64,000 bases of DNA from Methylomonas lenta (GTDB lineage: Bacteria; Pseudomonadota; Gammaproteobacteria; Methylococcales; Methylomonadaceae). The notes beneath the pieces are model-generated. The model was given only the letters and a program-made list of their open reading frames with translations. It did not search any database and was not told the origin of the DNA. Location of the stretch: the NCBI RefSeq assembly GCF_001644015.1, contig NZ_LUUI01000161.1, positions 1 through 64,000 on the forward strand, in the 5' to 3' direction. The first letter of the stretch is position 1. Every line of letters starts with the position of its first letter. Of the stretch, positions 45,728 to 56,088 are shown piece by piece. Made by a program: the position numbers and the translations under genes.

Positions 45728-47437
45728 ATGCGTACATCACAATTCCCATTAAGCACAGTAAAAGAAACGCCTGCCGACGCCGAAATCGCCAGCCACAAAT
45801 TGATGATCCGCGCTGGCCTGATTCGCAAAATCGCGGCTGGCATATATACCTGGCTACCTCTGGGGTTACGCGTGCTGCGTAAGGTGGAACAAATTACCCG
45901 CGAAGAAATGAACAAAGCAGGCGCTCTTGAAGTCTTGATGCCTGCGCTGCAACCTGCAGAACTCTGGCAGGAAACCGGACGCTGGGAAAAATACGGCCCG
46001 GAATTAGCTCGTATGCAGGATAGACATGCGCGTGACTTTTGCTTAGGTCCGACTCACGAAGAAATCATTACTGACTTAGCCCGCAACGAACTAAAAAGTT
46101 ACAAACAACTGCCCATTACCTATTTTCAAATTCAAACAAAATTTCGCGACGAAATACGCCCACGTTTTGGTGTCATGCGTTCACGCGAGTTTGTGATGAA
46201 AGATGCTTACTCTTTTCATCTCGATCAGGAATCATTGCAGGAAACTTACGATTTGATGTATCAGGCTTACAGCAATATTTTTAATCGGTTTGGCTTGAAG
46301 TTTCGCGCTGTTATTGCCGACTCCGGCTCTATTGGCGGCGCCGTATCGCATGAGTTTCATGTGCTGGCAGATTCCGGCGAGGATGCGATTGCTTTTTCCA
46401 ATGCCAGCGACTATGCCGCCAACGTTGAAAAAGCCGAAGCACTCATGCCATTAGGCCAACGTCCTGAACCGACACAAGACATGAGCTTGATCGACACCCC
46501 CAATCAGCACAGCATAGAAGAAGTCAGCCAGTTTTTTAGCGTCGACGCCGCAAGCTGTTTAAAAACCCTGATTGTGAAAGCCGAAGATAATACCTTGGTT
46601 GCTTTGCTACTCCGTGGCGACCATGAATTGAACCCAATCAAAGCCGAAAAAATAGCTGGCGTGCTCTCGCCTCTGCAATTTGCCAGCGACGAAGAAATCA
46701 TCGTAGCCTGTGGATGCAAACCCGGCTCTATCGGCCCAATCGGACTAAAGATGCCTATCATCGCTGATCGAAGCAGCACTTTAATGGCAGACTTTATCTG
46801 CGGTGCCAATCAAGATGGTAAACATTACAGTGGCACCAACTGGCTGCGCGATCTACCTTTGCCTGAGCAGATTGCTGACTTGCGCATGGTGATAGAAGGC
46901 GACCCCAGTCCTGACGGCAACGGACAAATCACTATCGCTCGCGGTATCGAAGTCGGCCATATCTTTCAGCTTGGCAACAAATATAGCGAAGCCATGAATG
47001 CCGCTATCATCAACGAAGCCGGTAAAAATCAAATCATGCTGATGGGCTGCTACGGTATCGGCATTTCCCGCATCGTTGCAGCCGCCATCGAGCAAGGTCA
47101 TGATGAGCGCGGCATCATCTGGCCCAACGAGTTGGCACCGTTCCAGGTGGCAATCTGCCCGATGAATATGCACAAATCTCACCGTCTTGCCGACACAGTG
47201 GAAAAGATTTATGGCGAATTATCCGATGCTGGCATTGATGTTTTACTGGACGACAGAAAAGTACGTGCCGGTTTTATGTTCTCAGACATGGAACTGATCG
47301 GGATTCCACACCGTATTGTATTGGGTGATCGTGGACTGGACACTGACACGGTGGAATATCAAGGCAGGACTGATAAAGAAAGCCAGGAAGTGGCCTTTGC
47401 AGACATTGTTAGCTTTATTAAAAGCAAGCTTTCCTAA
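45728..47437 (+). CDS. proS: prolyl-tRNA synthetase
   Basis: The 569-residue bacterial-type class II enzyme begins [19 protein letters not shown], with class II motifs near 70-110 ([11 protein letters not shown]), [26 protein letters not shown] near 140-165, the editing insertion domain (about 230-390), and the C-terminal anticodon-binding domain. It charges tRNA-Pro. A Rho-independent terminator follows immediately. Confidence 0.96.
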   Translation: MRTSQFPLSTVKETPADAEIASHKLMIRAGLIRKIAAGIYTWLPLGLRVLRKVEQITREEMNKAGALEVLMPALQPAELWQETGRWEKYGPELARMQDRHARDFCLGPTHEEIITDLARNELKSYKQLPITYFQIQTKFRDEIRPRFGVMRSREFVMKDAYSFHLDQESLQETYDLMYQAYSNIFNRFGLKFRAVIADSGSIGGAVSHEFHVLADSGEDAIAFSNASDYAANVEKAEALMPLGQRPEPTQDMSLIDTPNQHSIEEVSQFFSVDAASCLKTLIVKAEDNTLVALLLRGDHELNPIKAEKIAGVLSPLQFASDEEIIVACGCKPGSIGPIGLKMPIIADRSSTLMADFICGANQDGKHYSGTNWLRDLPLPEQIADLRMVIEGDPSPDGNGQITIARGIEVGHIFQLGNKYSEAMNAAIINEAGKNQIMLMGCYGIGISRIVAAAIEQGHDERGIIWPNELAPFQVAICPMNMHKSHRLADTVEKIYGELSDAGIDVLLDDRKVRAGFMFSDMELIGIPHRIVLGDRGLDTDTVEYQGRTDKESQEVAFADIVSFIKSKLS

Positions 47438-47446
47438 CTTGCTCAA

Positions 47447-47475
47447 AAAAGGGCGCACTGCGCCCTTTTCTTTTT
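47447..47475 (+). terminator. Rho-independent terminator of proS
   Basis: AAAAGGGCG-CACTG-CGCCCTTTT makes a stem of 9 bp with a short loop and a T-run. It lies 10 bp after the proS stop, and also lies 20 bp beyond the stop of the converging rubredoxin gene. Confidence 0.88.
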
Positions 47476-47495
47476 GCTCAACCCTGTTTTAGGGA

Positions 47496-47666
47496 TTAGC
47501 GCATCAAGTTGAACATGGATTTAATAGCACCACATTTTGGACAACCCCAATCTTCTGGCACATCTTCCCATAGAGTCCCTGGAGCCACGCCATTTTTGGG
47601 GTCGCCTAACTGCTCATCGTAAATGTGTCCACAGGTTTTGCATTTGTATTTTCTAAAATCTGCCAT
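47496..47666 (-). CDS. rubredoxin
   Basis: The 56-residue electron carrier has the two iron-binding motifs [11 protein letters not shown] near 7-17 and [12 protein letters not shown] near 41-52, with four cysteines, and the typical core [20 protein letters not shown]. The start ATG at 47666 follows TATGGAGAAAAAA. It may pass electrons to a monooxygenase or oxygen-reduction partner; none is adjacent. Confidence 0.96.
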   Translation of the reverse strand: MADFRKYKCKTCGHIYDEQLGDPKNGVAPGTLWEDVPEDWGCPKCGAIKSMFNLMR

Positions 47667-47875
47667 TTTTTTCTCCATAGATAGGATGGTTTTAAAACGA
47701 TATGATTGTAACTCAAGCAAATATCATAAAAAACCACGAAAATTTAGGCTAAAACCAAACACGCCTTGAAGTCAAAAAAAGCCTGGTAAGCCAATCAACA
47801 CAAAAAGATCCGGCAAATGCAGCGGACGGACAAATACAGCGCTATCTTATGCATACAAGAAATCCCTGATAGACT

Positions 47876-49096
47876 CTAAATCTTGCCTTTAACGCCCTCT
47901 TCCTGCCCGGCCGCATAAGTCAATAGAGCCACGTTTTCTCGGGTAAAGAACCCCTGAAAATCGCCAAAACGTTGAACATATTCGATGATCAACGAAGAAA
48001 AATCAGACGCCGAGGAGAAGATCTGTTTCAAGCCTTCTTCGCGTGAACCGACGGTGTCTAATAAAAAGCCTTTGCCTTGAGCTGCGATAGCTTCAACGAT
48101 GTAATCGATATTTTCCCGGCCGTTGATTTGACCATCCTTCACTTCCACCGCAATGTGATGTAAGCGCGGGCCGTAATTACGCACAAAGGTTTCTGTAGGG
48201 CTAGGTAATTTATCCAGATGACCTACACAATAAGGATGATTGTTAGCAGTAAACACTTTGGCCGGGCTCATTGATTCAGGGTGTTGACGGACGTTTTTAG
48301 TCACATTGGTCGAGGAGTTTTGGTCCTTGATATCGTAACTACCCCAATAGTAATAACTGGATAAAGCCATATATTCCAGCAATGCCGGTTCTCGATTCTG
48401 ACTGTAAACCCGGGTTGCAAGATGATCGATGGGCTTGACTAAATCCGCTATCCCCATACGCTCCTGCATTTCCTTGCCTCTATCGTTAGCTGCTTGCGCG
48501 GCAGGTAGAATTAGACACTCGCCATGTTGATAGACCCGAATTCCGTCGACCGGACGCTCCATGTAACCAACCATATTTTGCGTATACGGTGAAGGTTTAG
48601 ACAAACTGATATTCAAGGGTAAATCCATTTCGGCCAATTGCCCCACCGAAAAAAACCGGAATTCCCGCTGCTGTTGCTCGGCCACCACAGCATGCCTATC
48701 GTTGGCCAGCAAAATCTCACCCAAATAACGACTATGCGGACGCATAGCGCCCACCGGATACATATTATTGAGGCTGCGAAAAATGTCGCTTTGATCCGGG
48801 CTTTTTATCTCACGTAATAGAATGTCCGGCGACTTCATATCAATGCGCAGCACATGAGTCATATGTTTGTCGCTATCGAGTGTTACCAGATATTGATACG
48901 GCGTCATTAAAGCCAGCTCAGCAATGTATTCGACTGAATTGCCGGGTTCGACGCTGATCATCAGTGCTTCGATACCGCCTATCATGTCGGTCAAGCCGCT
49001 ACGATCACGCTCCTCCAGTAATCGTTGCAGATAATCTTCAAAAAAATCCGAGTTTTGTTTATCGCCAAAGCGTGGCAGGTTGGTTGAACAGAGCAT
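47876..49096 (-). CDS. HPPD-like vicinal-oxygen-chelate dioxygenase homologue
   Basis: The 406-residue protein resembles 4-hydroxyphenylpyruvate dioxygenase in its C-terminal half. IDHLATRV with His225, LHHIAVEV with His314, and SLIIEYVQR with Glu372 supply the expected iron-binding His-His-Glu set, and FLLDTVGS and GLKQIFS segments fit the family. The N-terminal half (about 1-215) is less clear; the usual first VOC domain is not obvious. The substrate is unknown and substrate-specificity residues of HPPD are not recognised. The gene lies 30 bp after the transglutaminase/DUF2126 gene of the Anbu locus, on the same strand. Confidence 0.62.
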   Translation of the reverse strand: MLCSTNLPRFGDKQNSDFFEDYLQRLLEERDRSGLTDMIGGIEALMISVEPGNSVEYIAELALMTPYQYLVTLDSDKHMTHVLRIDMKSPDILLREIKSPDQSDIFRSLNNMYPVGAMRPHSRYLGEILLANDRHAVVAEQQQREFRFFSVGQLAEMDLPLNISLSKPSPYTQNMVGYMERPVDGIRVYQHGECLILPAAQAANDRGKEMQERMGIADLVKPIDHLATRVYSQNREPALLEYMALSSYYYWGSYDIKDQNSSTNVTKNVRQHPESMSPAKVFTANNHPYCVGHLDKLPSPTETFVRNYGPRLHHIAVEVKDGQINGRENIDYIVEAIAAQGKGFLLDTVGSREEGLKQIFSSASDFSSLIIEYVQRFGDFQGFFTRENVALLTYAAGQEEGVKGKI

Positions 49097-49126
49097 ATGG
49101 AACTCCTAGAAAATTCTAAACTTTAG

Positions 49127-52100
49127 TTATTTAGGCTGCCAGCGTAAATCCAACGTCATCGGAAAGCGTGGATTAATGGCTTCCTCTTTGACCTGCATGC
49201 TGCCAGCGCTGTGACCATGATCCCAAAAACGTGCCCGACGACGAGCTTCGGCTTCGTTGGCATTAACTGGAAACGTGTCGTAATTACGGCCACCGGGATG
49301 ACTGACATGATAAGTACAGCCGCCAATAGATCGTCCATTCCAACCATCCAGCAAATCAAATACCAACGGCGCATGCTCGCCAATACTTGGATGCAATGCG
49401 GACGGCGGCGCCCAGGCTTTAAAGCGTACAGCAGCGACAAATTCACCCGGTACGCCGGTAGGATGCAATGGCACAACACGACCGTTGCACACCACTTGAT
49501 GTCGATTACCTATCATGCCGGTAACTTTCACCTGCATGCGCTCCACCGAAGAGTCGACATAGCGAGCCGTGCCGGAACCGCTAACTTCTTCACCCAGCAC
49601 GTGCCAGGGCTCGATAGCTTGACGCAATTCCATCTGCACGCCTTCATAGACCACGCTGCCGTAATGCGGAAATCTAAATTCAAAAAATGGCGCAAACCAG
49701 GCATCGTCAATCGCATAACCCGCACTGCGTAAATCACGGCAAATATCGCGCATATCCTGCTCGATAAAATGCGGCAACATGAATCTATCGTGCAAAGCAG
49801 TATCCCAATAAACCAGTTTGCCGCGATGCGGATTTTTCCAGAACCTAGCCACCAATGCCCGCAGCAACAATGATTGCAACAAACTCATGCGGTAATGGGG
49901 TGGCATTTCAAATGCGCGCAGTTCCAGCAAACCCAGTCTGCCGGTCGCCGTGTCCGGTGAATATAATTTATCGATGCAAAATTCGGCTCTATGCGTGTTA
50001 CCGGTTAAATCGATCAACAAATTGCGTAGCAATCTATCCACCAACCAAGGTTGGGCACTTTCTTCACCTATGTTGAGTTTTTCTTCAATTTGCTGAAAAG
50101 CAATTTCCAGCTCGTACAAATTGTCGTCGCGGGCTTCATCGACACGCGGCGCCTGGCTGGTTGGGCCAATAAACTGGCCGGAAAACAAATAAGATAAAGC
50201 AGGATGTTGCTGCCAATAACTGATTAAGCTTTTCAGCAAATCCGGTCTGCGCAGAAAGGGACTTTCGACTGCCGTTGCGCCACCTAATGTAATATGATTG
50301 CCGCCGCCAGTACCGGTATGCCGGCCATCCAGCATAAATTTTTCAGTCGCCAATCGCGTTAGACGAGCCTCTTCATACAAAGCCTGCGTACGACTTTCTA
50401 ACTCATCCCAACTAGCGGAAGGATGAATATTGACTTCAATCACGCCAGGATCAGGCGTCACGGATAAAGACAACAACCTGGGATCGCGCGGTGGTGCATA
50501 GCCCTCCAGACGCAGCGGTTGCTTCAGTTTGGCGGCACATTCTTCCACCGCAGTCAGCAACTCCAGCCAGGCTTCCAGACTGGTAACCGGCGGCATGAAC
50601 ACATACAGCATGCCATCCCGCACTTCCAGTGCTAATGCAGTATGAATCACTTCCTTCGCAGCTGGATCTTGGTTGATCGGCTCTGGTGTGCGTGCTTGTT
50701 TAGTACGCGGGTATTCGCTTAATTTTTCACGCGGAGCAAACGGGTCAGCCGGTAATTCCACTTCAAAATCATCAGATGCCACCCAAGGCAAACTACTCAG
50801 CGGTAAACGCAAACCCAATGGCGAATCACCGGGCAATAGATACAGCCTTTCATGCTTCAACGGCCACAAACTGGATTGCCAGACTATGTCTTTATCATCA
50901 TTGGCTTTCAGTGGCAGCACAAAACCTTTGACGGCTGCCAGACCAGAACGCAACTGTTTTGCCAGCGCACCACGTACGTTTTTTTGTTGCAAATCGACCG
51001 CATAGGGATCGATATTAGTCGGCATGCGACTTTCTTCGTCCAGCACTAACCAGGGATCTTCATAAGCCGGAATCAGGTAGCCGGAATTGACATTCAGTTG
51101 TTCAGCCAATGCTTCGGCATAACGTTGCAAGCCCGAAGCATCGATTTCGGCTGCTTGCTCAGCAATCAGGCTTAAATCACGCCAAACCGGCACACCGTCT
51201 GTTCGCCAATACACACTCAAGGCCCAACGCGGCAACGGTTCACCTGGGTACCATTTGCCTTGGCCAAAATGTAAAACACCACCAGGGGCAAATCGCGCCT
51301 GTATTCGGCGCAACAAATCATTGGCTAACTGCCATTTTTCTGGTCCCAGCGCCGCAATATTCCATTCCTCCCCGTCCATGTTATCTACCGAGACAAAAGT
51401 CGGCTCACCACCTTGGGTTAGCCGTACATCGGCAGATTTCAATTCCTGATCGATACTCTGGCCTAAGGCGCGAATAATCTGCCATTGCTCTTCGGTATAC
51501 GGTTTGGTCACGCGTGGATCTTCGTGGATGCGGGTGACGACCATTTCCACATTCAATTGCGCCTGGCAAATACTGGTTAAACCACTAACCGGCGCTGCGG
51601 AGGCCGGTGAAGCACTGACCGCCAAAGGAATATGACCTTCTCCGGCCAGTAAACCAGAAGTCGCATCCAAACCGACCCAACCTGCCCCCGGAATATAGGC
51701 TTCACACCAGGCATGTAAATCGGTGAAATCCTCCGTAGGCCCGGCGGGACCATCCAGGGGTTTTTCATCAGCCACCAGCTGAATTAAATAGCCGGAAACA
51801 AAGCGGGCAGCAATCCCCAGATTGCGCAGCATTTGCACCAATAACCAGGCACTGTCCCGGCAGGAACCGGATCTGTTCTGCAAAGTTTCTTCACAACTTT
51901 GCACCCCAGCTTCCATCCGGATCAGATAGGAAATATCATCATGCAACTTATGATTCAGACTAACCAGAAAATTAGTCGTTGTGATCTGTTGTGGAATCTG
52001 CGGCTTAAATGCATTCATCCAAGCGGTTAATTGCGGGCCTGGGGTTTCGGTTTCCAGAAACGGCGCCAGCTCGTCTTGCAAGATCGTCGGGTATTTAAAC

Positions 52101-52408
52101 GGAAACTGCTCCGCCCATTCTTCGACGAAAAAATCGAACGGGTTGATAACCGTCATATCAGCCAGTAGATCAACGGTGATATCGATTTCCTGGGTCGGCT
52201 CCGGAAAGGTAATCCGCGCGACAAAGTTACCGTAGGCATCCTGCTGCCAGTGGATGAAGTGTTTTTCCGGCTTTACTTTTAATGAATATCCGGACACTGG
52301 CGTGCGACTGTGCGCGGCCGGCCGCAAACGAATTTCATGCGGTGAAGCGACCACAGCTCGGTCGAAAACATAATGTGATTTATGATGCAGAGCTACACGT
52401 ATAGTCAT
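49127..52408 (-). CDS. transglutaminase-like/DUF2126 protein of the Anbu locus
   Basis: The 1,093-residue protein starts with the bacterial transglutaminase N domain (MTIRVALHHKSHYVFDR), followed by a transglutaminase-like fold with the catalytic Cys183 in NRSGSCRDSAWLL and its partner His in DLHAWCEAY near 230. A long C-terminal DUF2126 region makes up the last 750 residues. The family is a regular partner of the Anbu protease, alpha-E and circularly permuted ATP-grasp genes and may act in peptide ligation or cleavage. It is separated by about 300 bp from the first Anbu gene, all on one strand. Confidence 0.9.
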   Translation of the reverse strand: MTIRVALHHKSHYVFDRAVVASPHEIRLRPAAHSRTPVSGYSLKVKPEKHFIHWQQDAYGNFVARITFPEPTQEIDITVDLLADMTVINPFDFFVEEWAEQFPFKYPTILQDELAPFLETETPGPQLTAWMNAFKPQIPQQITTTNFLVSLNHKLHDDISYLIRMEAGVQSCEETLQNRSGSCRDSAWLLVQMLRNLGIAARFVSGYLIQLVADEKPLDGPAGPTEDFTDLHAWCEAYIPGAGWVGLDATSGLLAGEGHIPLAVSASPASAAPVSGLTSICQAQLNVEMVVTRIHEDPRVTKPYTEEQWQIIRALGQSIDQELKSADVRLTQGGEPTFVSVDNMDGEEWNIAALGPEKWQLANDLLRRIQARFAPGGVLHFGQGKWYPGEPLPRWALSVYWRTDGVPVWRDLSLIAEQAAEIDASGLQRYAEALAEQLNVNSGYLIPAYEDPWLVLDEESRMPTNIDPYAVDLQQKNVRGALAKQLRSGLAAVKGFVLPLKANDDKDIVWQSSLWPLKHERLYLLPGDSPLGLRLPLSSLPWVASDDFEVELPADPFAPREKLSEYPRTKQARTPEPINQDPAAKEVIHTALALEVRDGMLYVFMPPVTSLEAWLELLTAVEECAAKLKQPLRLEGYAPPRDPRLLSLSVTPDPGVIEVNIHPSASWDELESRTQALYEEARLTRLATEKFMLDGRHTGTGGGNHITLGGATAVESPFLRRPDLLKSLISYWQQHPALSYLFSGQFIGPTSQAPRVDEARDDNLYELEIAFQQIEEKLNIGEESAQPWLVDRLLRNLLIDLTGNTHRAEFCIDKLYSPDTATGRLGLLELRAFEMPPHYRMSLLQSLLLRALVARFWKNPHRGKLVYWDTALHDRFMLPHFIEQDMRDICRDLRSAGYAIDDAWFAPFFEFRFPHYGSVVYEGVQMELRQAIEPWHVLGEEVSGSGTARYVDSSVERMQVKVTGMIGNRHQVVCNGRVVPLHPTGVPGEFVAAVRFKAWAPPSALHPSIGEHAPLVFDLLDGWNGRSIGGCTYHVSHPGGRNYDTFPVNANEAEARRRARFWDHGHSAGSMQVKEEAINPRFPMTLDLRWQPK

Positions 52409-52707
52409 GGGTTAGCCATTTTTTTCAATATTCATGAATTGCAATCCATCCCGACAAATTAGCGGCCGATGAATGGTTTCATTCCCATCTGCCACGCGAA
52501 ACACGCAGGCAGTCAGAAATTTTTAATCTTAAATTTAGCCCTAAGGATTAGCTTGATAACTATTTGTTGAGGACAGGTAAACTTTTGCCGTTCTTCTTAC
52601 CTCAAGTAGCTCATGCTTAGCCCAACCTGACCATACAAAATCAAATCATGGACTCCACTGCATGCAGTCCAAACTAAATTTTATGTTGTATCTAATCGCT
52701 ATTCACG

Positions 52708-53469
52708 CTATTCAGAAGAGTCACTGTTTATATCAATATCCGTCAACCACTCCGGGTTAGGCAGTGATGCAAACACACCTTTTAAACCATCACTCCAACG
52801 CCGACTAATCTGGGAAAAATAAGGGTCATCCTGGGTAATGTGTTGCTGAAAACCCAGTTGCAGACTGGATGCGGTATAACAGGCCAAATCGATAGGCAAT
52901 CCCACCGATAAGTTACTGCGCATGGTGGAATCAAACGATACCAATACACATTTCACGGCATCGCTAAGCGGCGTTTCCGGCGTAATGACCCGGTCAATGA
53001 TGGGCTTACCATATTTGGTTTCACCAATCTGAAAAAACGGCGTTTCTTCGCCAGCCTCGATGAAATTACCCTCGGCATAGACCATGAAAAGACGCATATC
53101 CTCGCCTTTAATCTGCCCACCGACAATAAAATTGGCACCGGAATCAACATTACTCTGAGCCAGAAAAACACTGTCGTGCTTGCGCACTTCACGCAATGAC
53201 TCACCCAGCAATTGCGCGACATCGAACATGGTTTCAGCATTCCAGATATTACGGCGTTCTGCGTGGCGACCATGCTGTTCCAATAAATTAATGGCATTTT
53301 GAGTAATTGACAGATTACCGGAACTCAAAATCACAATCACCCGATCATCCGCATTGACAAAACTGCGCATTTTTTTAAAACAGGCAATCTGATCTACGCC
53401 GGCATTGGTGCGCGAATCAGAGGCAAACACCAAGCCGGCATTTAATTTCAAAGCAACACAATAAGTCAT
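52708..53469 (-). CDS. Anbu proteasome-type protease, paralogue 1
   Basis: The 253-residue Ntn hydrolase starts M-T-Y-C, so removal of Met exposes Thr1. Thr1, Asp17 (DSRTNAGVD region) and a lysine near 32 (Lys31-Lys32) keep the proteasome/HslV catalytic pattern. Anbu (ancestral beta subunit) proteins form large rings. The gene is next to alpha-E, ATP-grasp and transglutaminase genes as in known Anbu operons. A second Anbu gene lies at the other end of the locus, which is unusual. Confidence 0.9.
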   Translation of the reverse strand: MTYCVALKLNAGLVFASDSRTNAGVDQIACFKKMRSFVNADDRVIVILSSGNLSITQNAINLLEQHGRHAERRNIWNAETMFDVAQLLGESLREVRKHDSVFLAQSNVDSGANFIVGGQIKGEDMRLFMVYAEGNFIEAGEETPFFQIGETKYGKPIIDRVITPETPLSDAVKCVLVSFDSTMRSNLSVGLPIDLACYTASSLQLGFQQHITQDDPYFSQISRRWSDGLKGVFASLPNPEWLTDIDINSDSSE

Positions 53470-53491
53470 TTCTCTATTTTATTTTGCAAGT

Positions 53492-54481
53492 TCATTGCAT
53501 TTGTGCAGAAGTTCTCCGCAAACTAGTGGGCACTATTTGGTCACGCCGAGATAGATAGGAGGAACGAATTTCACGCCCCAATACAGCTGTGCTGGCTAGA
53601 AAATCTGTGAGGTATTCATGCAAGCCTTGGGAAAACACGTCTTTAATTAAACCAAAATGCAGGGCTGCGTGTTGCTCGCCAGCAAGCCTACGTGCTTCGC
53701 GCCCCGAACTCCCATTAATGTCCAGTAATGCGGCTTCCACTTCGTTCATGCAGGCATGTAAAGAGCGCGGCATATCCTCTCGTAACACCAGTAACTCGGC
53801 AACCCGCATCGGCGAAAGCACATCGCGATAGATCTTACGGTAGGCTTCAAAGGCACTGACCGACCGAAGTAATGAACCCCATTGATAATAATCCGCCGCG
53901 CCGCCGACATCATGCACGCTCGGTAACAAGATGTGATATTTCACATCGAGTATGCGGGCGGTATTATCGGCCCGCTCCAAAAAAGTGCCCAGTTTTATAA
54001 AACTCAGCGCCATATCTTTTAAAATCGTACCCAAAGTAACACCACGAAACAAATGGGAGCGATCTTTGACCCAGTCAAAAAAATCATGATACTTATCGGA
54101 GTCCATATTCCAGGTCATCCGATTAAGCTCCAGCCAGGTAGAGTTAATCACTTCCCACATTTCCGAGGTGATCGCACCCCGCACAGAACGGGCATTTTCC
54201 CTGGCTAATTTCAAGCAACTGTAAATACTGCCTGGGTTCTCAGGGTCTAACGCCATAAAATGAGTCACATTATCAGCCTGAGCCAAGCCATATTTTTCTT
54301 CATAACTCGCAGCACAACCGGTAATATTTAAAGGTGCGTACCACAGATAGGCTTCAGCACCTTCGATATCCAAAGGCAATAAGGCTGAGCGATGCGCCAC
54401 ATCCAACACCCGTGCTGTATTTTCAGCCCGTTCGATGTGGCGCGCCATCCAAAATAAGTTTTCAGCAGTACGAGCTAACAT
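53492..54481 (-). CDS. alpha-E domain protein (DUF403)
   Basis: The 329-residue all-helical protein starts MLARTAENLFWMARHIERAENTARVL, which is the alpha-E signature, with a related repeat near 175 (LGTFLERADNTARILDV). The gene lies 3 bp after the ATP-grasp gene and 22 bp before Anbu paralogue 1. Members always co-occur with the ATP-grasp and transglutaminase proteins. The exact reaction is unknown. Confidence 0.9.
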   Translation of the reverse strand: MLARTAENLFWMARHIERAENTARVLDVAHRSALLPLDIEGAEAYLWYAPLNITGCAASYEEKYGLAQADNVTHFMALDPENPGSIYSCLKLARENARSVRGAITSEMWEVINSTWLELNRMTWNMDSDKYHDFFDWVKDRSHLFRGVTLGTILKDMALSFIKLGTFLERADNTARILDVKYHILLPSVHDVGGAADYYQWGSLLRSVSAFEAYRKIYRDVLSPMRVAELLVLREDMPRSLHACMNEVEAALLDINGSSGREARRLAGEQHAALHFGLIKDVFSQGLHEYLTDFLASTAVLGREIRSSYLSRRDQIVPTSLRRTSAQMQ

Positions 54482-54484
54482 GAT

Positions 54485-55912
54485 TTAGTCCTCCAAAACC
54501 CAAGTGTCTTTGGTGCCACCACCTTGCGATGAGTTAACCACCAGCGAACCATCCTGTAACGCTACCCGAGTTAATCCACCCGGCACCAAACGTATCTCTT
54601 TACCAGAAAGGACAAACGGGCGTAAATCAACATGCCGGGGCGCTACGCCGGATTCGACCATGGTTGGGCAAGTTGACAATGCCAGTGTCGGCTGGGCAAT
54701 AAAATTTGCCGGGTCGAGCAAAATACGTTGTTTGTAAGCTTCTATTTCGTCTTTTGAACTGGTCGGCCCCACCAACATACCGTAACCACCCGATCCTTGT
54801 ACCTCCTTAACTACCAATTCCGGCAAATGTGCCATCACGTATTTCAAATCTTCAGTTTCACTTAAACGCCAAGTGGGTACATTAGAGAGTAAAGGTGTTT
54901 CACCCAGGTAAAAGCGGATCATTTCCGGCACGTACAGATAGGTGGATTTATCATCTGCTACACCCGTACCCACGCCATTAGCCAGAGTAACATTGCCACT
55001 ACGATAAGCATCCAGCAAACCCGGCACACCCAAAGCAGAATCAGGGCGAAAAGCCAGTGGATCGAGAAAATCATCATCCACTCGGCGATAAATCACATGA
55101 ACTTGCTGTGGCCCTTCGGTGGTGTACATGTAAACTTTTTGCCGGTGTACGAATAAATCCTGCCCTTCGACCAATTCCACCCCCATTTGACTGGCAAGGA
55201 AGGCGTGTTCAAAATAAGCGCTGTTGTAAGATCCGGGCGTCATCACTGCGATGGTTGGGTCCGACACATTCAAGGGTGCAGACTCGCGTAAAGTATCTAA
55301 TAGCATTTGCGGATAATGTTCCACCGGTTCCACTAAATGACTAGCAAACAATTCCGGGAACAAACGCATCATGGTGTTACGGTTTTCCAGCATATAGGAA
55401 ACCCCGGATGGTGTGCGCAAGTTATCTTCTAACACATAAAAGTCATTCTCAGCCACCCGCACCAAATCAACACCGGCAATATGCGCATAGACCTGATTGG
55501 GTAGATCGACACCCTGCATGTACTTGCAATACAGCGCATTATCCAAAATCTGGTGTGCATCCATCACCCCGGCCTTAATAATTTCCTGGTCGTGATAGAT
55601 ATCGTGCAAAAAGGCATTTAATGCTCGTACTCGCTGTTTAATACCCATTTCCAGGCGAGCCCATTCTTTGGCGCCAAAAATACGCGGCACAATATCGAAT
55701 GGAATCAGTCGCTCAGAGCCGGCTGTCTCCCCGTACACGGCAAAAGTAATCCCCAGACGCCTAAACAGCAATTCAGCTTCTGCACTTTTGCGCTCCATGG
55801 TGCCTTCTGACAATTTTGCCAGCCAATGCGCATAACGTTGATAAATGTCACGCACCGCGCCATTGTCGTGATGCATTTCGTTAAAGTAGTTTTGGTTAGG
55901 CTTCGTATTCAT
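54485..55912 (-). CDS. circularly permuted type 2 ATP-grasp protein (DUF404/DUF407)
   Basis: The 475-residue protein has the conserved EDNLRTPSGVSYMLENR segment near 157-173, and IYRRVDDDFLDPLAF near 275, with ELVVKEVQGSGGYGML near 360. These match the circularly permuted ATP-grasp family, which probably ligates a peptide or amino acid using ATP. It is the first gene of a tight run with alpha-E and Anbu paralogue 1 (3-bp and 22-bp gaps); the second Anbu gene is upstream. Confidence 0.9.
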   Translation of the reverse strand: MNTKPNQNYFNEMHHDNGAVRDIYQRYAHWLAKLSEGTMERKSAEAELLFRRLGITFAVYGETAGSERLIPFDIVPRIFGAKEWARLEMGIKQRVRALNAFLHDIYHDQEIIKAGVMDAHQILDNALYCKYMQGVDLPNQVYAHIAGVDLVRVAENDFYVLEDNLRTPSGVSYMLENRNTMMRLFPELFASHLVEPVEHYPQMLLDTLRESAPLNVSDPTIAVMTPGSYNSAYFEHAFLASQMGVELVEGQDLFVHRQKVYMYTTEGPQQVHVIYRRVDDDFLDPLAFRPDSALGVPGLLDAYRSGNVTLANGVGTGVADDKSTYLYVPEMIRFYLGETPLLSNVPTWRLSETEDLKYVMAHLPELVVKEVQGSGGYGMLVGPTSSKDEIEAYKQRILLDPANFIAQPTLALSTCPTMVESGVAPRHVDLRPFVLSGKEIRLVPGGLTRVALQDGSLVVNSSQGGGTKDTWVLED

Positions 55913-56088
55913 ATCATATTAATAAGCAATTGATATGCCACTGCAAAATTACAGTGGCTTAGTCTTCAAAATGGGCAACAAGACTTATAGGCTGCACCAA
56001 ATAGGAGAATTAGTTTGTGCATCCGCACCAAATCGGTGAGCCTACTAAAAACCATGCACTGATCAGCAACAGAGCCGATCAGTACAAC

